A DNA stretch of 64,000 nucleotides. Source: Gambelia wislizenii (taxonomy: Eukaryota > Chordata > Lepidosauria > Squamata > Crotaphytidae). Below the pieces are notes generated by a model that saw only the letters and a program-made list of their open reading frames with translations, was not told the origin of the DNA and searched no databases. The first letter of the stretch is position 1. Every line of letters begins with the position of its first letter. Shown here piece by piece: positions 23,009-34,721 of this stretch. Both the position numbers and the translations under genes were made by a program. The stretch covers positions 29,696,501-29,760,500 of the forward strand of contig JAUMIR010000003.1 of assembly GCA_030847615.1 (NCBI GenBank), given 5' to 3'.

Positions 23009-23640
23009 GCTAGTCTACAGCGGAGAGAAAAACTGAATGGGCTACCTGAATGTTTTGCCCTACAGCCACCCTAGACCACGCTGCTACCAGTCACTCCACA
23101 GGCAGATTGTCTCCATGTTTCCCCCGCATCTGCATGTTGCTCAGATCCTCCACCACTGTCTTCTTCATCAGCTCCCTGGCAGAGTCAGGACAAGTTGCTG
23201 CCTGACAGGTGCCACCATTTCCCTGGATGTTTGAGCCAGTTCCCAGCCTGGAATGGTGATGGAAAGGTTTGGCGCTGCCACCACTGGCAACAGTCACTTG
23301 CTCTGAGGCAAACAAGGTGCTCAGATCACATGGCTGGGTACCTTGTTAGCCTCAGAGCAAGGAACTGCATGCCAGCAGTGCTGGCATCAAGGAGGGAAAA
23401 ACCTTTCTTCACTGTTCTGAGCCAGAAACTTCCCGGGCACTGAGGGAAATGGCACATTGCAGGCAGCAGTCTGTCCTCCTGACCCCCAAATCCAGGGCAA
23501 ATCTATTGTTCAGACTACAGAAAACACCAGAGTTTCCAGCAAACCCCAGAGCAAACAGTCTTTCAAAACTCGGCTTAAAAAGTGGTATAATCTGGGTTTG
23601 GCATAGATAGGGCTGTATGCCATGTGGCCTTATTGCACCA
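23009..23640. repeat. GC-richer block, probable unclassified DNA-transposon remnant
   Basis: Composition changes sharply to GC-rich. It begins with GGGCTAGTCTACAGCGG, like the GGGCCCRTCTACAC ends of hAT-type elements seen at 61326. It contains an inverted repeat, CTTGCTCTGAGGCAAACAAGG near 23297 against CCTTGTTAGCCTCAGAGCAAGG near 23341. No intact coding region is present. Confidence 0.35.
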
Positions 23641-24149
23641 GATTCAAGGAGGGAGGATTCTCTTGTGTTGACAAGCCCAATGTGAGGCTGCATTTTGAAG
23701 AGTATTTGAAAACTTCAGCTGATCCCAAGAGCTGTAGTCAGATTGCTAGCAGGTGCTATTTGCAGGGTGCGCCCAACTCCCTTGTTGCAACAGCTCTACC
23801 AGTTGTCAATATATTTCCAGGCAATATTCTAAGTGCTGGTTTTGCCCTATATACAGTTGGCCCTCCGTATCCACGGATTTGGTATCCACAGATCTAAGTA
23901 TTCACGGCTTGAAAACATTCTTAAAAAATAATAATCCAAAAAGCAAACCTTGATTTTGCCATCTTATATAAGGGACACCATTTTGCTATGCCATTGCATA
24001 TAATGGGACTTGAGTACAGTTGTCCCTCCATATTCACGGGTTTGACATTCACGGATATAAGTATTCACGGCTTGAAAATATTCTTAAAAAAATAATAACC
24101 CAAAAAGCAAACCTTGATTTTGCCATCTTATATAAGGGATACCATTTTG

Positions 24150-27100
24150 TTTTTTATTATTTTTTATTACTCGCAATAGATTTCATATACAACATTTTTT
24201 TAGTTTGCACATAGTATTTACATATAATATCCTTCTTTTTGCATCATTACTGCTTAAGCTCCATTATTTCTGTAATATGTATATTAATTTCCCCCCTTCT
24301 TTATCTTGATTTAATTTCTCATACATCTATATTGTACTCAATAAAATCTACGTTGTATACCAATAGTTGCCTTCATTTATGTATCTTTATGTAAATTATA
24401 TATTCTTTTAACTAAAACACATTCATTCCATCTTTAAATCATTCATCTTTCCGTTCTCCATCCACTCTAAACTTCCTATCTGGCTTTCCCATGATTCATG
24501 TCTTTGAATATGCACATCCAATAATGTTGATCTTATCAATTTATATTAACCAATTTTTTCTCCTTTCTCATCATTCATTATAGTTGTTCATTCCAATTAT
24601 TTATTTTGTATGCTTTCCTCTTTATCTTTCTCCTTTTCTTTCCCCCAATTTGTTTCTCTTTGTTCTGCTTGTTATTTTCTTCTTAAATAGAAATTTAATT
24701 TTAGAGTTCTATATTATCTATTGAGCTTATATGTTGTAATATCCCGTATTTCTAAGCTTTATGTTACTCTGCATCTCCAGATTATACTTAATTTAGATTT
24801 TTTTCTCCTTTACCTTTGTTGATTTTAAATTAACATAATTAATTATTGATTGTTATTTCAGTGGGAATCTTGAAAAAATTTCACTTACCAAGTTGTGTCT
24901 TTTCTTGGTTCTGCTTTAGTATATGTTTATCTGCACACGTATATACTTAGTAATTTCCTGCACATTCACCATCTTCCTTGTTTTTCTCGTTTTGTACCTA
25001 ATTCCTCATTGAATTGTCAGGTGATTCAGCCTTGTTTCCATGTGTTCTGAAAGTCTTCTCCAATCTGACATGAATTTTTCTATGCTTTTCCCTTTGAGTA
25101 GCATTGATAGTCTGTCCATTTCTACCATTTCAAACAGCTTCTCCAACCACTGGTCCATTGTTGGTAATTCTTTCTGTTTCCATTTTCTGGCATATATTAT
25201 TCTAGCAGCCGCCATCATGTAAAATACCATTTCCCCCTGTTGTCTTTCTAAGTCTTCTTCCATCATCCCCAGTAAAAATAATTCAGGATTTAAAGGAAGT
25301 GTTATCCCTAAGATTTCCTGTATTTTCCTCTGTATTCTTGTCCAAAATTTCTTCGCCTCTTCACAGCTCCACCAGAGATGGAAAAATGTTCCATTTTGAG
25401 TCTCACACTTCCAACAATCTGGTTTTAGATTTTTATACATTTTTGTCAATATGCTAGGTGATAAATGCCACATAAAATACATTTTGTATATATTCTCCCT
25501 GATATTCTGTGATAATGTGTATTTCATTCTTTTTATACACATTTTTCCGCACTGGTTTAATTCTATTGGATGTCGGATGTTTTGAGCCCAATTTATCATG
25601 TTTCGTTTAATTGTTTCTTCCTCCGTATCCCACTTTAACAATATCTTGTAAAATCTAGAGATCATACTCCTATTCCCAGCTTGAGTTATTTTTTCCCAAT
25701 CAGATTTCTCCGTTTCAATTCCTTCCAACTGCATATCCATCTTACATCTTTTTTTTAATTGTCTGTACAGATACCAATGCCATGTGATATTTTCTTTTTT
25801 CAACTCTTCTTGTGTTTTAATCCTATAGTTCTTTCCTTCCACCCATAAAATGTCCTTATATTGGATCCAGTCACATGATGGCACACCTTCTCTGCTGTAT
25901 AACGTTTCATGTGGTGAGGCCCATAATGGTATTTTTGGGCACAGTATATTTTTATACTTTTTCCATATTTTTAAAAGCGATTTTCTAATGAAATGATTGT
26001 TGAAATCTTTATGTGCATGCCAGCCAAATCGGTTGTTATCACCTTCTAATTTTAATAATCTTTTATCTTCTAATGTGGTCCAGTCCTTAATCCAAAGAAG
26101 ACAGTATGCTTTGTAGTATATTTTTAAATTTGGGACATTTAACCCTCCTCTTTCCTTAGCGTCCTGTAGAATTTTCATCCTAACCCTGTTTTTTTCCCCT
26201 GTCCATATGTATTTTGAGATATCTGCTTGCCAATCTTTAAATACTTTTTCATTATGTATTATTGGAATTGTCTGGAACAAATACATCATTTTTGGTAGTA
26301 CTGTCATTTTGATTGCAGCAATTCTACCCAGAAAGGAGAGTTTTAAATTTTGCCAATTTGTCAGGTTTTTCTTGATTTCTTTCCAAATTTTCTTATAATT
26401 ATTTTGGAATAATTCTGAATTTTTATTCGTGATCTCGATTCCCAAATAGTGTGTTTTGTTAACCACTTTCCAACCCAAAATTTCAGTTAATTCCATTTTT
26501 TCTTTTGTCATTACGTTCTTAGTAATTATTACTGTTAATTTATTATTAACTTTTAATCCTGTTGTTAATTCAAATTCATTTAGAACCTTCATTAATGATC
26601 TTATTCCATTTGTTGGATCACCTAGAGAGATAACCAGATCATCCACGTACATTCTCAATTTGTATTCCATTCTCCCACTTTTAATACCCTTGATGCTATC
26701 ATCCTCTTTTATTCTTTTGTTCAACAGTTCCATAATTAATACAAATAAAAGAGGGGATAGAGGGCACCCTTGTCTTGTACCCTTTCGAATTTGTAATTCA
26801 TTTGTTTTCTCACCGTTAATTATCAGTTTTGCTGTTTGGGTACTATAGATCGTTTCAATCCAGTTTCTAAATTTTTGCCTGGCATTGATTTGCTGAAGGA
26901 TGTCCTGTAGTATTGACCAATTCACATTATCAAAGGCTTTCTCTATATCTAAGATTAATGCTAACTTTTTGTCCCTATGATTCTCTGTTAATTCTATCAG
27001 GTTCATTACATGCCTTGTATTGTCTTGTAAATATCTCCCCGGTAAAAAGCCTCTTTGTTCTTCACCAATCCATTCAGCTAGAACCTTCTTTAGTCTATGG

Positions 27101-28212
27101 GCTAATATGTTTGCAAAAATTTTGTAGTCCACATTGAGCAGGGATATTGGCCGGTAATTTTTTGGTTCTTGTGGGTCTTGATTTTCTTTGTGAATCAGTG
27201 TGATGTTTGCCTGTTCCCATGATTTGGGGTAACTCCCTGTCTTAATTGACTCCAGTGTTTTTTTCAGTGGTAGTAATAGATATTCTTCCATGGTTTTGTA
27301 ATATTTTGGGGTAAACCCATCTGGACCTGGTGCTTTATCTGTCTTTAATTTCCTTATCATTTCCACAATTTCCATTACTGTTATCGGTTGATTTAAACTT
27401 TGTTCTTGTTCTTTTGAAAATTTTGGTAAATTCTGCTTTTTTAAAAAGGTCTGTACATTTCCATTTTGTGCATGTCGTTTCCCATACAATGTTGAGGTGA
27501 TTTCATTCCCTTCTTTCCCCTTCCCAATATAATTTCTGTTCCTTATTTCCCTAAGTTTGTATGCAATCCATTTTCCTGGCTTATTTGCCTGTTCAAAATG
27601 TGATTGCTTTAGATATTCCAGTTTCTTCTGCAGTTCTTCTATTACATTCATTGATATCTGCAGCTGTAAAAGTTTGATTTCTGTGACAATCTATTTTTTA
27701 GATGGGTCAAGTTGTAGTTGTTTTTCTTTCTGTCTAATGTCTTCTTTAATTTTTTGAATTCTTTTATTTTTCTTCTTATTTATCTCAATATTTTGCTGGA
27801 TGAAAAAACTGTGCATAACTGCCTTAGATGCTTCCCATACCATAATATCATCTGATTCTTTCCCCAAGTTTTCATCAAAGTACCATTTCAACGTTTGCTT
27901 TGCTTTGGTTATTACTTCTCTCTGCAAAAAGGCAATCATTTAGCCTCCAATTATATTCTTTTTTCCTACTTTTGTTTCCATTACCACAGGGTTATGGTCT
28001 GTCCAGATTCTTGGTAGGCTATCAACTTTGTGTATATTTTTGCACATATTTTTAGAGGTCATAAAAAAAATTGATCCTTGAAAAAGAGTTGTGCCTTTCG
28101 GAGAAGAAGGTATAGTCTCTGGCGTCTTCGTATTTAAATCTCCAAATGTCAGTAAGTGATAGATTTTCCACCATAACTTCAAAGGATTTTGGCAGTTTCC
28201 CTTGGTTTGTTT
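24150..28212 (-). mobile_element. 5'-truncated L1 LINE with 19-base target duplication
   Basis: A 4.06 kb insertion is flanked by TATAAGGGATACCATTTTG at 24131-24149 and again at 28213-28231. The left end is T-rich, the reverse complement of an A-rich 3' tail (about 24150-24173). An AT-rich 3' UTR of about 0.85 kb precedes the ORF2 remnant on the minus strand. The 5' part (ORF1 and most of the endonuclease) is missing, as is usual for target-primed insertion. Confidence 0.92.
25006..28212 (-). pseudogene. L1 ORF2 remnant: end of endonuclease, reverse transcriptase, C-terminal region
   Basis: Read on the minus strand, the first frame shows the end of the apurinic-like endonuclease (SLTDIWRF, RDYTFFSERHNSFSRI). 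A one-base shift in an A/T run near 28065-28075 leads to KNMCKNI and TDHNPVVM. Two in-frame stops (at 27940-27942 and about 27691-27693) precede an intact stretch of 881 codons (25006-27651). That stretch has LKTDKAPGPDGF, NYRPISLLN, QRGFLPGR, LDIEKAFD, GTRQGCPLSPLLF and the catalytic YVDD box in place of the usual F/YADD. The C-terminal region includes the Cys/His-containing CWKCETQNGTFFHLWWSC. Few disabling changes suggest a fairly recent insertion. Confidence 0.9.
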
Positions 28213-28399
28213 TATAAGGGATACCATTTTGCTATGCCATTGCATATAATGGGACTTGGGTATTCATGGATTTGGGTATTCACGGGGGGTCCTGGAACCA
28301 AACCCCAGCAAATGTGAAGGGACAACTGTATTTATGGATTTTGGTCTCTACGGGGGGTCTTGCAACCCAACCCCAGCGAATATGAAGGGACAACTGTAG

Positions 28400-28882
28400 T
28401 TTCATACAGCTCGGGCCCAGGCTATTTGAAGAACCACATCTTCCCGTAGGAGCCAGCTTAAGCTTTTTTGATCTAGATAGGAGGCCCTTCTCTCTATCCT
28501 ACCACAGTCATGGTTGGTGGGAATGCAGGAGAAGGCCTTCTGTGTGGCTGCTCCCACAGAGGAGGAAACTCCCCCCCCCCAGGGAAGTTAGGATGATTCC
28601 TTCTTTGTTTTTCTTTTGGTGTCAGGTTAACACCTTCCTTTCCAAAAAGCCTTTGGAAACTGATTTTTAACAAGAAAAGGGTGTTTTATAGTATCATACT
28701 GTTTTTAATCTTTGTTTTAAAGTAAGTCTTTAAACACTTTTAATTATGTTGTTGTTTAATGCTGTTTTAATCTTAATTTTGCATGTTTTTAACTATGTGT
28801 TTTTATTGTATTTTCTGTCTTTTGGTAATTTGTTTAAGTCTCAGTCAGGGAGAAAGGCAGGTATAAATAAAGGGATGGATGG
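28400..28882 (+). repeat. L2-like LINE 3' end
   Basis: GGAGGCCCTTCTCTCTATCC, GGTGGGAATGCAGGAGAAGG, CCTTCTGTGTGGCTGCTCCC and AGGAAACTC occur in the order of the C-terminal coding end of reptilian L2 elements. They are followed by a T-rich 3' UTR and AGGCAGGTATAAATAAAGGG with a (GGAT)n tail at about 28863-28887. The copy is 5'-truncated and non-coding. Confidence 0.7.
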
Positions 28883-31738
28883 ATGGACTACAGTTCCCAG
28901 AATCCCCCAACCAACATAGGAGAGCCAGGGTCCAGAAAAGTAACTTTTCTAAGTTCTTGGTCTGGCAGGCTGCTTAATATGACTGAAATAATTGAAAGTC
29001 AGGATGTATAGCCAATCAGTAATGGTACTGCTCTAGAATAAGGTTTTAATTTCGTCCCCCATCACAAAAGCAGAGTTGTCCAGCCTTCTTACTGACTTAC
29101 CTCCATTTTTCTGTAGGCAGGGATATTTCATTTCATTTAAATGGGAATTGGCATTCAAACATTAAGTCCTCTCAACTGAAGTCCATTGTGGTATAATCCA
29201 AGAAAGGATGTTTCCATTCTTTTCCCCGGTTTCCTTTTGATGTTCTTTAACAATATGATGTGGTAAGATGCATGTCTCTCTGTAGAGACTGATCATGGAC
29301 TAACTGGTCTAGCAATTCTGTACATCTGGATTACCCAGTGATGACAGTGGTTGTGTATAGGGATGGGAGAAGTAGAGGAATGTCCAAACAGAGGATGGGT
29401 TTTTGGGCACCATTATCAACATCCAAGCATAGTGGATGGAGATTGTCCAGGAGCAGCATTCAGCATGCTGAACACTTCTGACTAGTACTGTAATTTTTTA
29501 TCTGCTCCTTTTGACATATGGCCCATGATCTGCATGCTGTCCTCTCTTGCACTAGTCAATATCAAAGCAATTTCAGCTGTAATGTTATGATAATATATTC
29601 TTCATAGTCTAGGTGGAGTTCACATGAGTAAGAAACTATAAACAGAAGTGAGAAAGCTTGTGTAAACCAGACTCATTATACCTAAAAGACTAAGGGTGAG
29701 TTAGAAATCATTCTGTGTTAGGTGCGTATGAATGTTTGCACAGGTTTACAAGCATGCATACCCATGGTCCAAATCCATTGGTAATTCTTTTCAGTGTAGC
29801 TTAACATGTCATTGTGTCATAATTCCTAGGTTTCTGGATTTAATGGAGAAATATCAGGCTTCAAATCCCTTGTCAACCATGGTGTTCACTGAATGAGCTA
29901 TGGCCAGGCATTCACAGGGTTGTGTGACAAAACCAGGATGGGAACTATTATTTATCACCCTGAGATAACTGGGTGAAAGTTGGGATAAAGATACATGGTG
30001 ACATTTTATGGTATTCCAATCAATAAACCTTTTGCACCAGTTCATACCCTGAACAAATGAGTCTATGATTAGACTGTTTTCAAGATCCAAATGTCTAGCA
30101 TATTGAGTGTGCAAAGAGAGATAATTAGGGAAGGTTCATGACCACAAATGGGTTTATGAAGTCAACCAATCTCCAGTCAGATAAGATTTTTTCCCAATTC
30201 TTGAACTTTACATTGGTGCTTAAAAGGAAGTATAGTTGGAATATCTGTCCCAAGCTGTAGGTTCAAAATATTTAACAAGTTCATGAGACACTTCAGATGA
30301 GATTTCCCCGACCAGGTATATGGAGATTTCTTAACATAAGTACATTATAAAGTTAGGAACTTACAGGTTACTTTTTCGCAATTGCATGTGCTGGACAGTT
30401 ATACCTGTATGGAGGGGGAAAACAAGTGTGCAATGATTTGTATGTTCGTATTGCTTTTCACATTGGGAAGGGGTAAAGTGTTGATGTCAGCACTTCTTTT
30501 TAAAAAGCCCATATGTTATCAACATCTCTCTACATTACAGACGGGGGGTGGGGGGATTCAGTGGAGCTTGTGTTTGTTGTATAGCCTATAATGTCTGCTG
30601 ACATCACAAGGATGGTATGGCAGTCAGCGAAGTCTGGTATGTTTTTTTTTTTTTAAAAAAAAACCTCTTTTCATGTTACATTAGTTTGTATTTGAGTCAA
30701 AACAATGGCAATGTTTGTTTACAGCTGAAAGTGTGAATATTATCAAAATGGGAAATTTCTCCATTTCTCAGGTTTTGGATAAGGGATATGGTCATCCTCT
30801 CTAATATGTTTGAATAGATGCATATCCTACCAGGATTTCTTAAAATACCTGTAGACTCCATCAGAAAGACTGGCACCAGAGACAGTGGCTTGAACCCTGA
30901 GTTTTCTTCCAACACTAGGAGACGTGAACGGAACATTGATTGAGACTTGAGGAAAATGAAATTGGTGAAGGTTACTTCTTCCATTTCTAAGAAAGGATTC
31001 TTTCCCTTGGTTGTGTGCCTTTCAATTTATGGAAGAAAACACAGAATCCAAGACAGAAATCCCAGGAATATATGGACTGAAAGTCAATCTGTAGTTCCAT
31101 CTGGAGGAGAACTATTGAGTCAGTGGACCTTATACAAGTGTCAAATTACTAAATTCCCAATTAATCAATGAGTCTGCTCTCGTTGGTAATAACAATAGAA
31201 TGTAATGCTTGGTGTTTAAAATAAATTTAAAACCCTACTCAGTCCCAAAATCCAGAATTCTTGATTGAGAGTCAAGTTGTCATAAAATATTTTTAGTTTT
31301 CTCTATTTTTCTCCCATCAGCAACCTATCTTTCCTACTATGTTTTTTTTTACATTTAACTCCAAATAATTTCATGTAATCAAGTAAGTGATGACCTAAAT
31401 TCTAGCTCTTGAAATTAAAATGCCAAATTGGACATTTTTATTTTGAAGAGAGAATTATACTAATGTAACTGATGAGATACTTTAATCATACTAATGTATC
31501 AGATTTGTGTTAGAATGATTATCTGAAAATTGGTGCCTGTTCTACTAATATTGGTATCTCTTTCTGTGTATTGGGTTACCAGATCAAAGTGTACAGACTG
31601 TTCTAAGTCCTTTCTGATTCTGACTGGGATAGGCAAATTCTTCTCTCCTAAAAGATGAATCAGGGTGTATGATAATATTTTAATGGTTAAGGACAGAGTG
31701 TGTGGGGAGGAGGACTTAAGAAGAAAAGTAGGTGGGTC
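28883..31738. other. intergenic sequence with little recognised
   Basis: A short hAT-like scrap (CTACAGTTCCCAGAATCCCC, about 28888) is present and a long A/T run lies at 30640-30663. No gene or further repeat was recognised. Confidence 0.4.
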
Positions 31739-31936
31739 TTAGACATTTGTGGCAAGATGTTCAAGCAAAACTATCAAGCAATTGGAGGAGTGAGTAGGGA
31801 GGTACAGTGGGGTTTCATCTGCATACAGGTGACATTGAAAGTCATGAGATCCAATGAAGTCAAATAGGACAGTAAGTAGAGAGAAGAGCAGAGAGCCAAA
31901 AACAGGTATTTGTGACACTAGCAGAAATACTACCAC
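31739..31936 (-). pseudogene. possible L2/CR1-type reverse transcriptase relic
   Basis: The 65-codon minus-strand frame contains FGSLLFSLLTVLFDFIGSH and FQCHLYADETPLYLP. This resembles the segment around the YADD catalytic box of L2-type reverse transcriptases (GPLLFSLY...FHCYADDTQLYL). It is short and diverged. Confidence 0.45.
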
Positions 31937-32639
31937 AAGAAAATTTAGGAAGATTACCTGAGGACAGAATCACAAGCATAAGTATAATAAAGCAGGATAG
32001 AACAGGATATGCTTGTGAAAGCCAAGGCATCCCATACACCATGCTGGCTGCTTTAATAAGCTTTTCATTTTGTCCACAAACAAGTTTTACTCTTCCAGTA
32101 TCCTGTATCAATACTACATTGTTTCATTCATTCATTCAATTTGTAGTTTTTATAATATGAAGCACAAAGTTTGTATACCAGGTAGGAGTGAAAATTGTTT
32201 TGTATTTTGGCAACATAGAAGAGACAGTGTTTTCAGAGCAAACAGAAGGATTGGAAACTGGCATGAATATTCTTCTGTTTCACAGTAGGAGACAGCACTC
32301 ATTCTGCTAATTCCCCCCACACTCACACCAACTTAGAGTCTGCAAATATTTGTCTTTAAAATAGAATCCTGTTAGGCACCACTGTCTCCCCAGGTGCTAT
32401 TCCTGCTTCTCTCTCACCCAAACTGCCTCTTCTATCTGGAATAGCAACGCTAGTGATCCAGTCCACCACAAAGCAAATGGTATGATGTCACGCTGCTAGA
32501 CAGCCAGTGGGACTAACTGATATCACTGAAGGCACTATGATTCTATGATTCTAATTTTTGCTGTGTAGACAGGCCCTTAATGTAATTTCTTTGTTTCCCC
32601 TGTAGGGTTCAGGTTACTTTTTGGACCAGCTTAACATGG
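31937..32639. other. intergenic sequence
   Basis: No gene. A scrap of CR1 tail (CTATGATTCTATGATTCTAA, 32536-32555) and a hAT-like end (GTGTAGACAGGCCCTTAA) follow each other near 32536-32580. Confidence 0.35.
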
Positions 32640-32850
32640 GTGCATATGTCCTGAAGTCACCTGTCAACTTATGGTGACCCCATGAATGTCATAGGGTTTT
32701 CTGAGGCAAGGAATATTCAAAGGTGTTTTTGCCAGTTCCTTCCTTTGAAATATGGCTTAACAGCACCTGGTGTTCATTAGTGATCTCCCATCCAAATATT
32801 AACCAGGGCTGACTCTGCTTAGCTTCCAAGATCAGAGAGGATCATAGCCT
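32640..32850 (-). repeat. 5S-rRNA-derived SINE, minus strand
   Basis: 32762-32845 contains CTCCCATCCAAATATTAACC, AGGGCTGACTCTGCTTAGC and TTCCAAGATCAGAGAGGATC, the reverse complement of the 5S rRNA internal promoter region. 32640-32760 (AACTTATGGTGACCCC, CATAGGGTTTTCTGAGGCAAGG) is the conserved tail shared with the Sauria SINE. The order fits a 5S-headed SINE. Confidence 0.75.
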
Positions 32851-33055
32851 TCACAAAACTGTTCATTCTTGACAAGACAGTGTCTTAAAATGTTTGTGAA
32901 GCTTCTTTCAAGAAATTGACAAATGTGATAAGATTTCTTGCGTCCCATGTGAGCATAAAACTACAAGCCCTTTATTTTTAGTCTGGGTTTCTGCAATTTG
33001 TACAAGATGTCTCAGCACAAAACTAGACTTTTTCCCTTTGTGAAGCAAAGCATAT

Positions 33056-33119
33056 GCACACACATGTGCACATGCATGTCTGCATGCACACACACACATA
33101 CACACACACACACACACAT
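33056..33119. repeat. (CA)n microsatellite
   Basis: Nearly pure CA dinucleotides with a few interruptions. Confidence 0.9.
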
Positions 33120-33404
33120 CAAACACAGAGGGCCTGATTTGTTGATAAAAAGAGGCAAGCAACCATCTAGTTCTTATCTTCTAAAAAAAATCATCCACCA
33201 AGGCAGCAAGAATTGTAGCCTGCACCAGACAATTTCCAGCAGAAACATTCTGACAAATTTGAATATTCCCCTACTGAGCATGCATTAACACTCTTCCAAT
33301 CCCACAGGCAAAGAGAAACATTATGAGGGGTCTCATTTTAGCACATGAGAACAAGTCAATACATCCCTATTTTATATACATACGATTGTGCACATCAAAT
33401 TTTA

Positions 33405-33560
33405 GGGAGATGGCTCAGTGGTAGAGCAAGCACTTTGCATGTGGATGCCGCAGTTTAAATCATCCACATCCACAGTTAGAAATCCTGACAGCTCTGTAGG
33501 ACCTCCTCCTGAGCCCATGATCACCCAATGACAGTCAGTGTCGACAGTGCATAGGATTAC
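33405..33560 (+). repeat. tRNA-derived SINE
   Basis: TGGCTCAGTGGTAGAGCAAG is a clear Pol III A box. AGTTTAAATC is a degraded B box. The body GACAGCTCTGTAGGACC and CAATGACAGTCAGTGT follows in the order typical of the family. Confidence 0.65.
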
Positions 33561-34719
33561 ATGAAATAATTCATGTAAATAATTACATTAAATAATAAAT
33601 AATAAAGGTTCATATTAGAGGAAGACAAAGCCTGCTAGGACTATCTTAGAGTGGATTTTTTCCCCATTTTTCATAAGAGGGGGGAATGGAAAAAAATCTG
33701 GGGTGGGTGGGAAGCCCTCAAAAGTGTTGACAAAGATTTCATAATGTAATTAGTCAAGAGCAAGGGGCAAGTATCTTGCAATGGCTGGCAGTTTTTCTCA
33801 TGGGGTATCTCAGCATGTCAAGACATCCTTTTTCGTTAAGGTGCAAATATTCTTTATATCCCTAAATGGCAGAAATTATTTGGGGGATGGCAGAGGGCAA
33901 CCAAGAATACTTCTTGTGTTTAAAATTTGGTTCAGAGAAGAGAAGAATCTTGGTCTTGTAAATTTCTGTTCTTGAGCTGGGTTTCATCAGCTCCCCAGAT
34001 AGTATCTGATGCTTGAGTATTTTTGCTGGAATCTCTAGTTCAGACAGAAAATAGAACTTGTCACCTATGCCTTGTGAGGTATAACCAACATGGTAGCTTG
34101 CTTAGGGAGTACTTCTAATTTGTGAGAAAGCAGTGAAGGGTAGAAATGGTGTGCTGTTTTGTTTTGCATTGTGGAAAGACAAATTAACTCATGGTGTAGT
34201 ACAGCTTTAAGAGCAATGAAGTGGGTGAAGTGGATGTACAGGGGGTCAGGTCAGGGGTCATGCTGAATTCTTTTTGCAAGCAGCTAAAACTAGGGCAGGT
34301 TCAAGTTAGTTCAGGAGATAAAAACTGGTGTTTTGTCAGATAACCAGTGTACTACAATGATTTCTACATGTCATGCAAAGAGGCTTGATGTAATTTGAAC
34401 ATTGCTTGCACTAGGTGGCAACAGTGCAGCTACATTTAGAATTCACATTTGTAGACCACCAAGCCAAAAACTACTCACATGTGGTGGGTGTACCATCCAG
34501 TTGATAGTGTCTAAGTAACTGTTGACTAAATAAACATCCAGATAGTTTCTGTATGCAGAATGTGATGTGTGTGTGGGGGGGTACCATTTTGTCTTTTGCC
34601 TCATGTGGCAAAAGATCTTGGGCTCAGTGCATGGGTGAATAAGGTATATGTGCACCTAGTATTGGCTTTGGCACCTACTCTCTTCTGGGATACATCCCAG
34701 AAGTTTAACCATGAAGAAA
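33561..34719. other. intergenic sequence
   Basis: No gene or clear repeat was seen. It contains a CTCF-like motif at 34408-34420. Confidence 0.4.
34408..34420 (+). promoter_or_regulatory. CTCF-like motif
   Basis: GCACTAGGTGGCA matches 12 of 13 positions of CCASYAGRKGGCR, failing only at the first C. Confidence 0.3.
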
Positions 34720-34721
34720 TA

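Larger units (their letters stand above)
24017..28328. mobile_element. Tigger-like DNA element B, nested in A and split by an L1
   Basis: It starts with CAGTTGTCCCTCCATATTC after TA (24015-24016) and ends with AAGGGACAACTG before TA (28329-28330). Its sequence (24017-24149 plus 28232-28328, about 230 bases) is a close relative of element A and inserted into A. It carries no transposase. Confidence 0.82.
23854..28396. mobile_element. Tigger-like DNA element A (outer), split by element B
   Basis: It starts with CAGTTGGCCCTCCGTATCC next to TA (23852-23853) and ends with GAAGGGACAACTG next to TA (28397-28398). The ends are inverted copies, and TA duplication is typical of Tc1/mariner-pogo (Tigger) elements. 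The interior is 23854-24014 plus 28331-28396, about 225 bases, non-autonomous, once the inner element at 24017-28328 and its duplicated TA are removed. Confidence 0.8.

Noticed and set aside
32762..32845. 5S rRNA gene
   Set aside because: It is only part of the 5S sequence, diverged and fused to a SINE tail, so it is a retroposed SINE head.
33405..33480. functional tRNA gene
   Set aside because: The A box is clear, but the B box is mutated, no cloverleaf can be completed and a SINE body follows.
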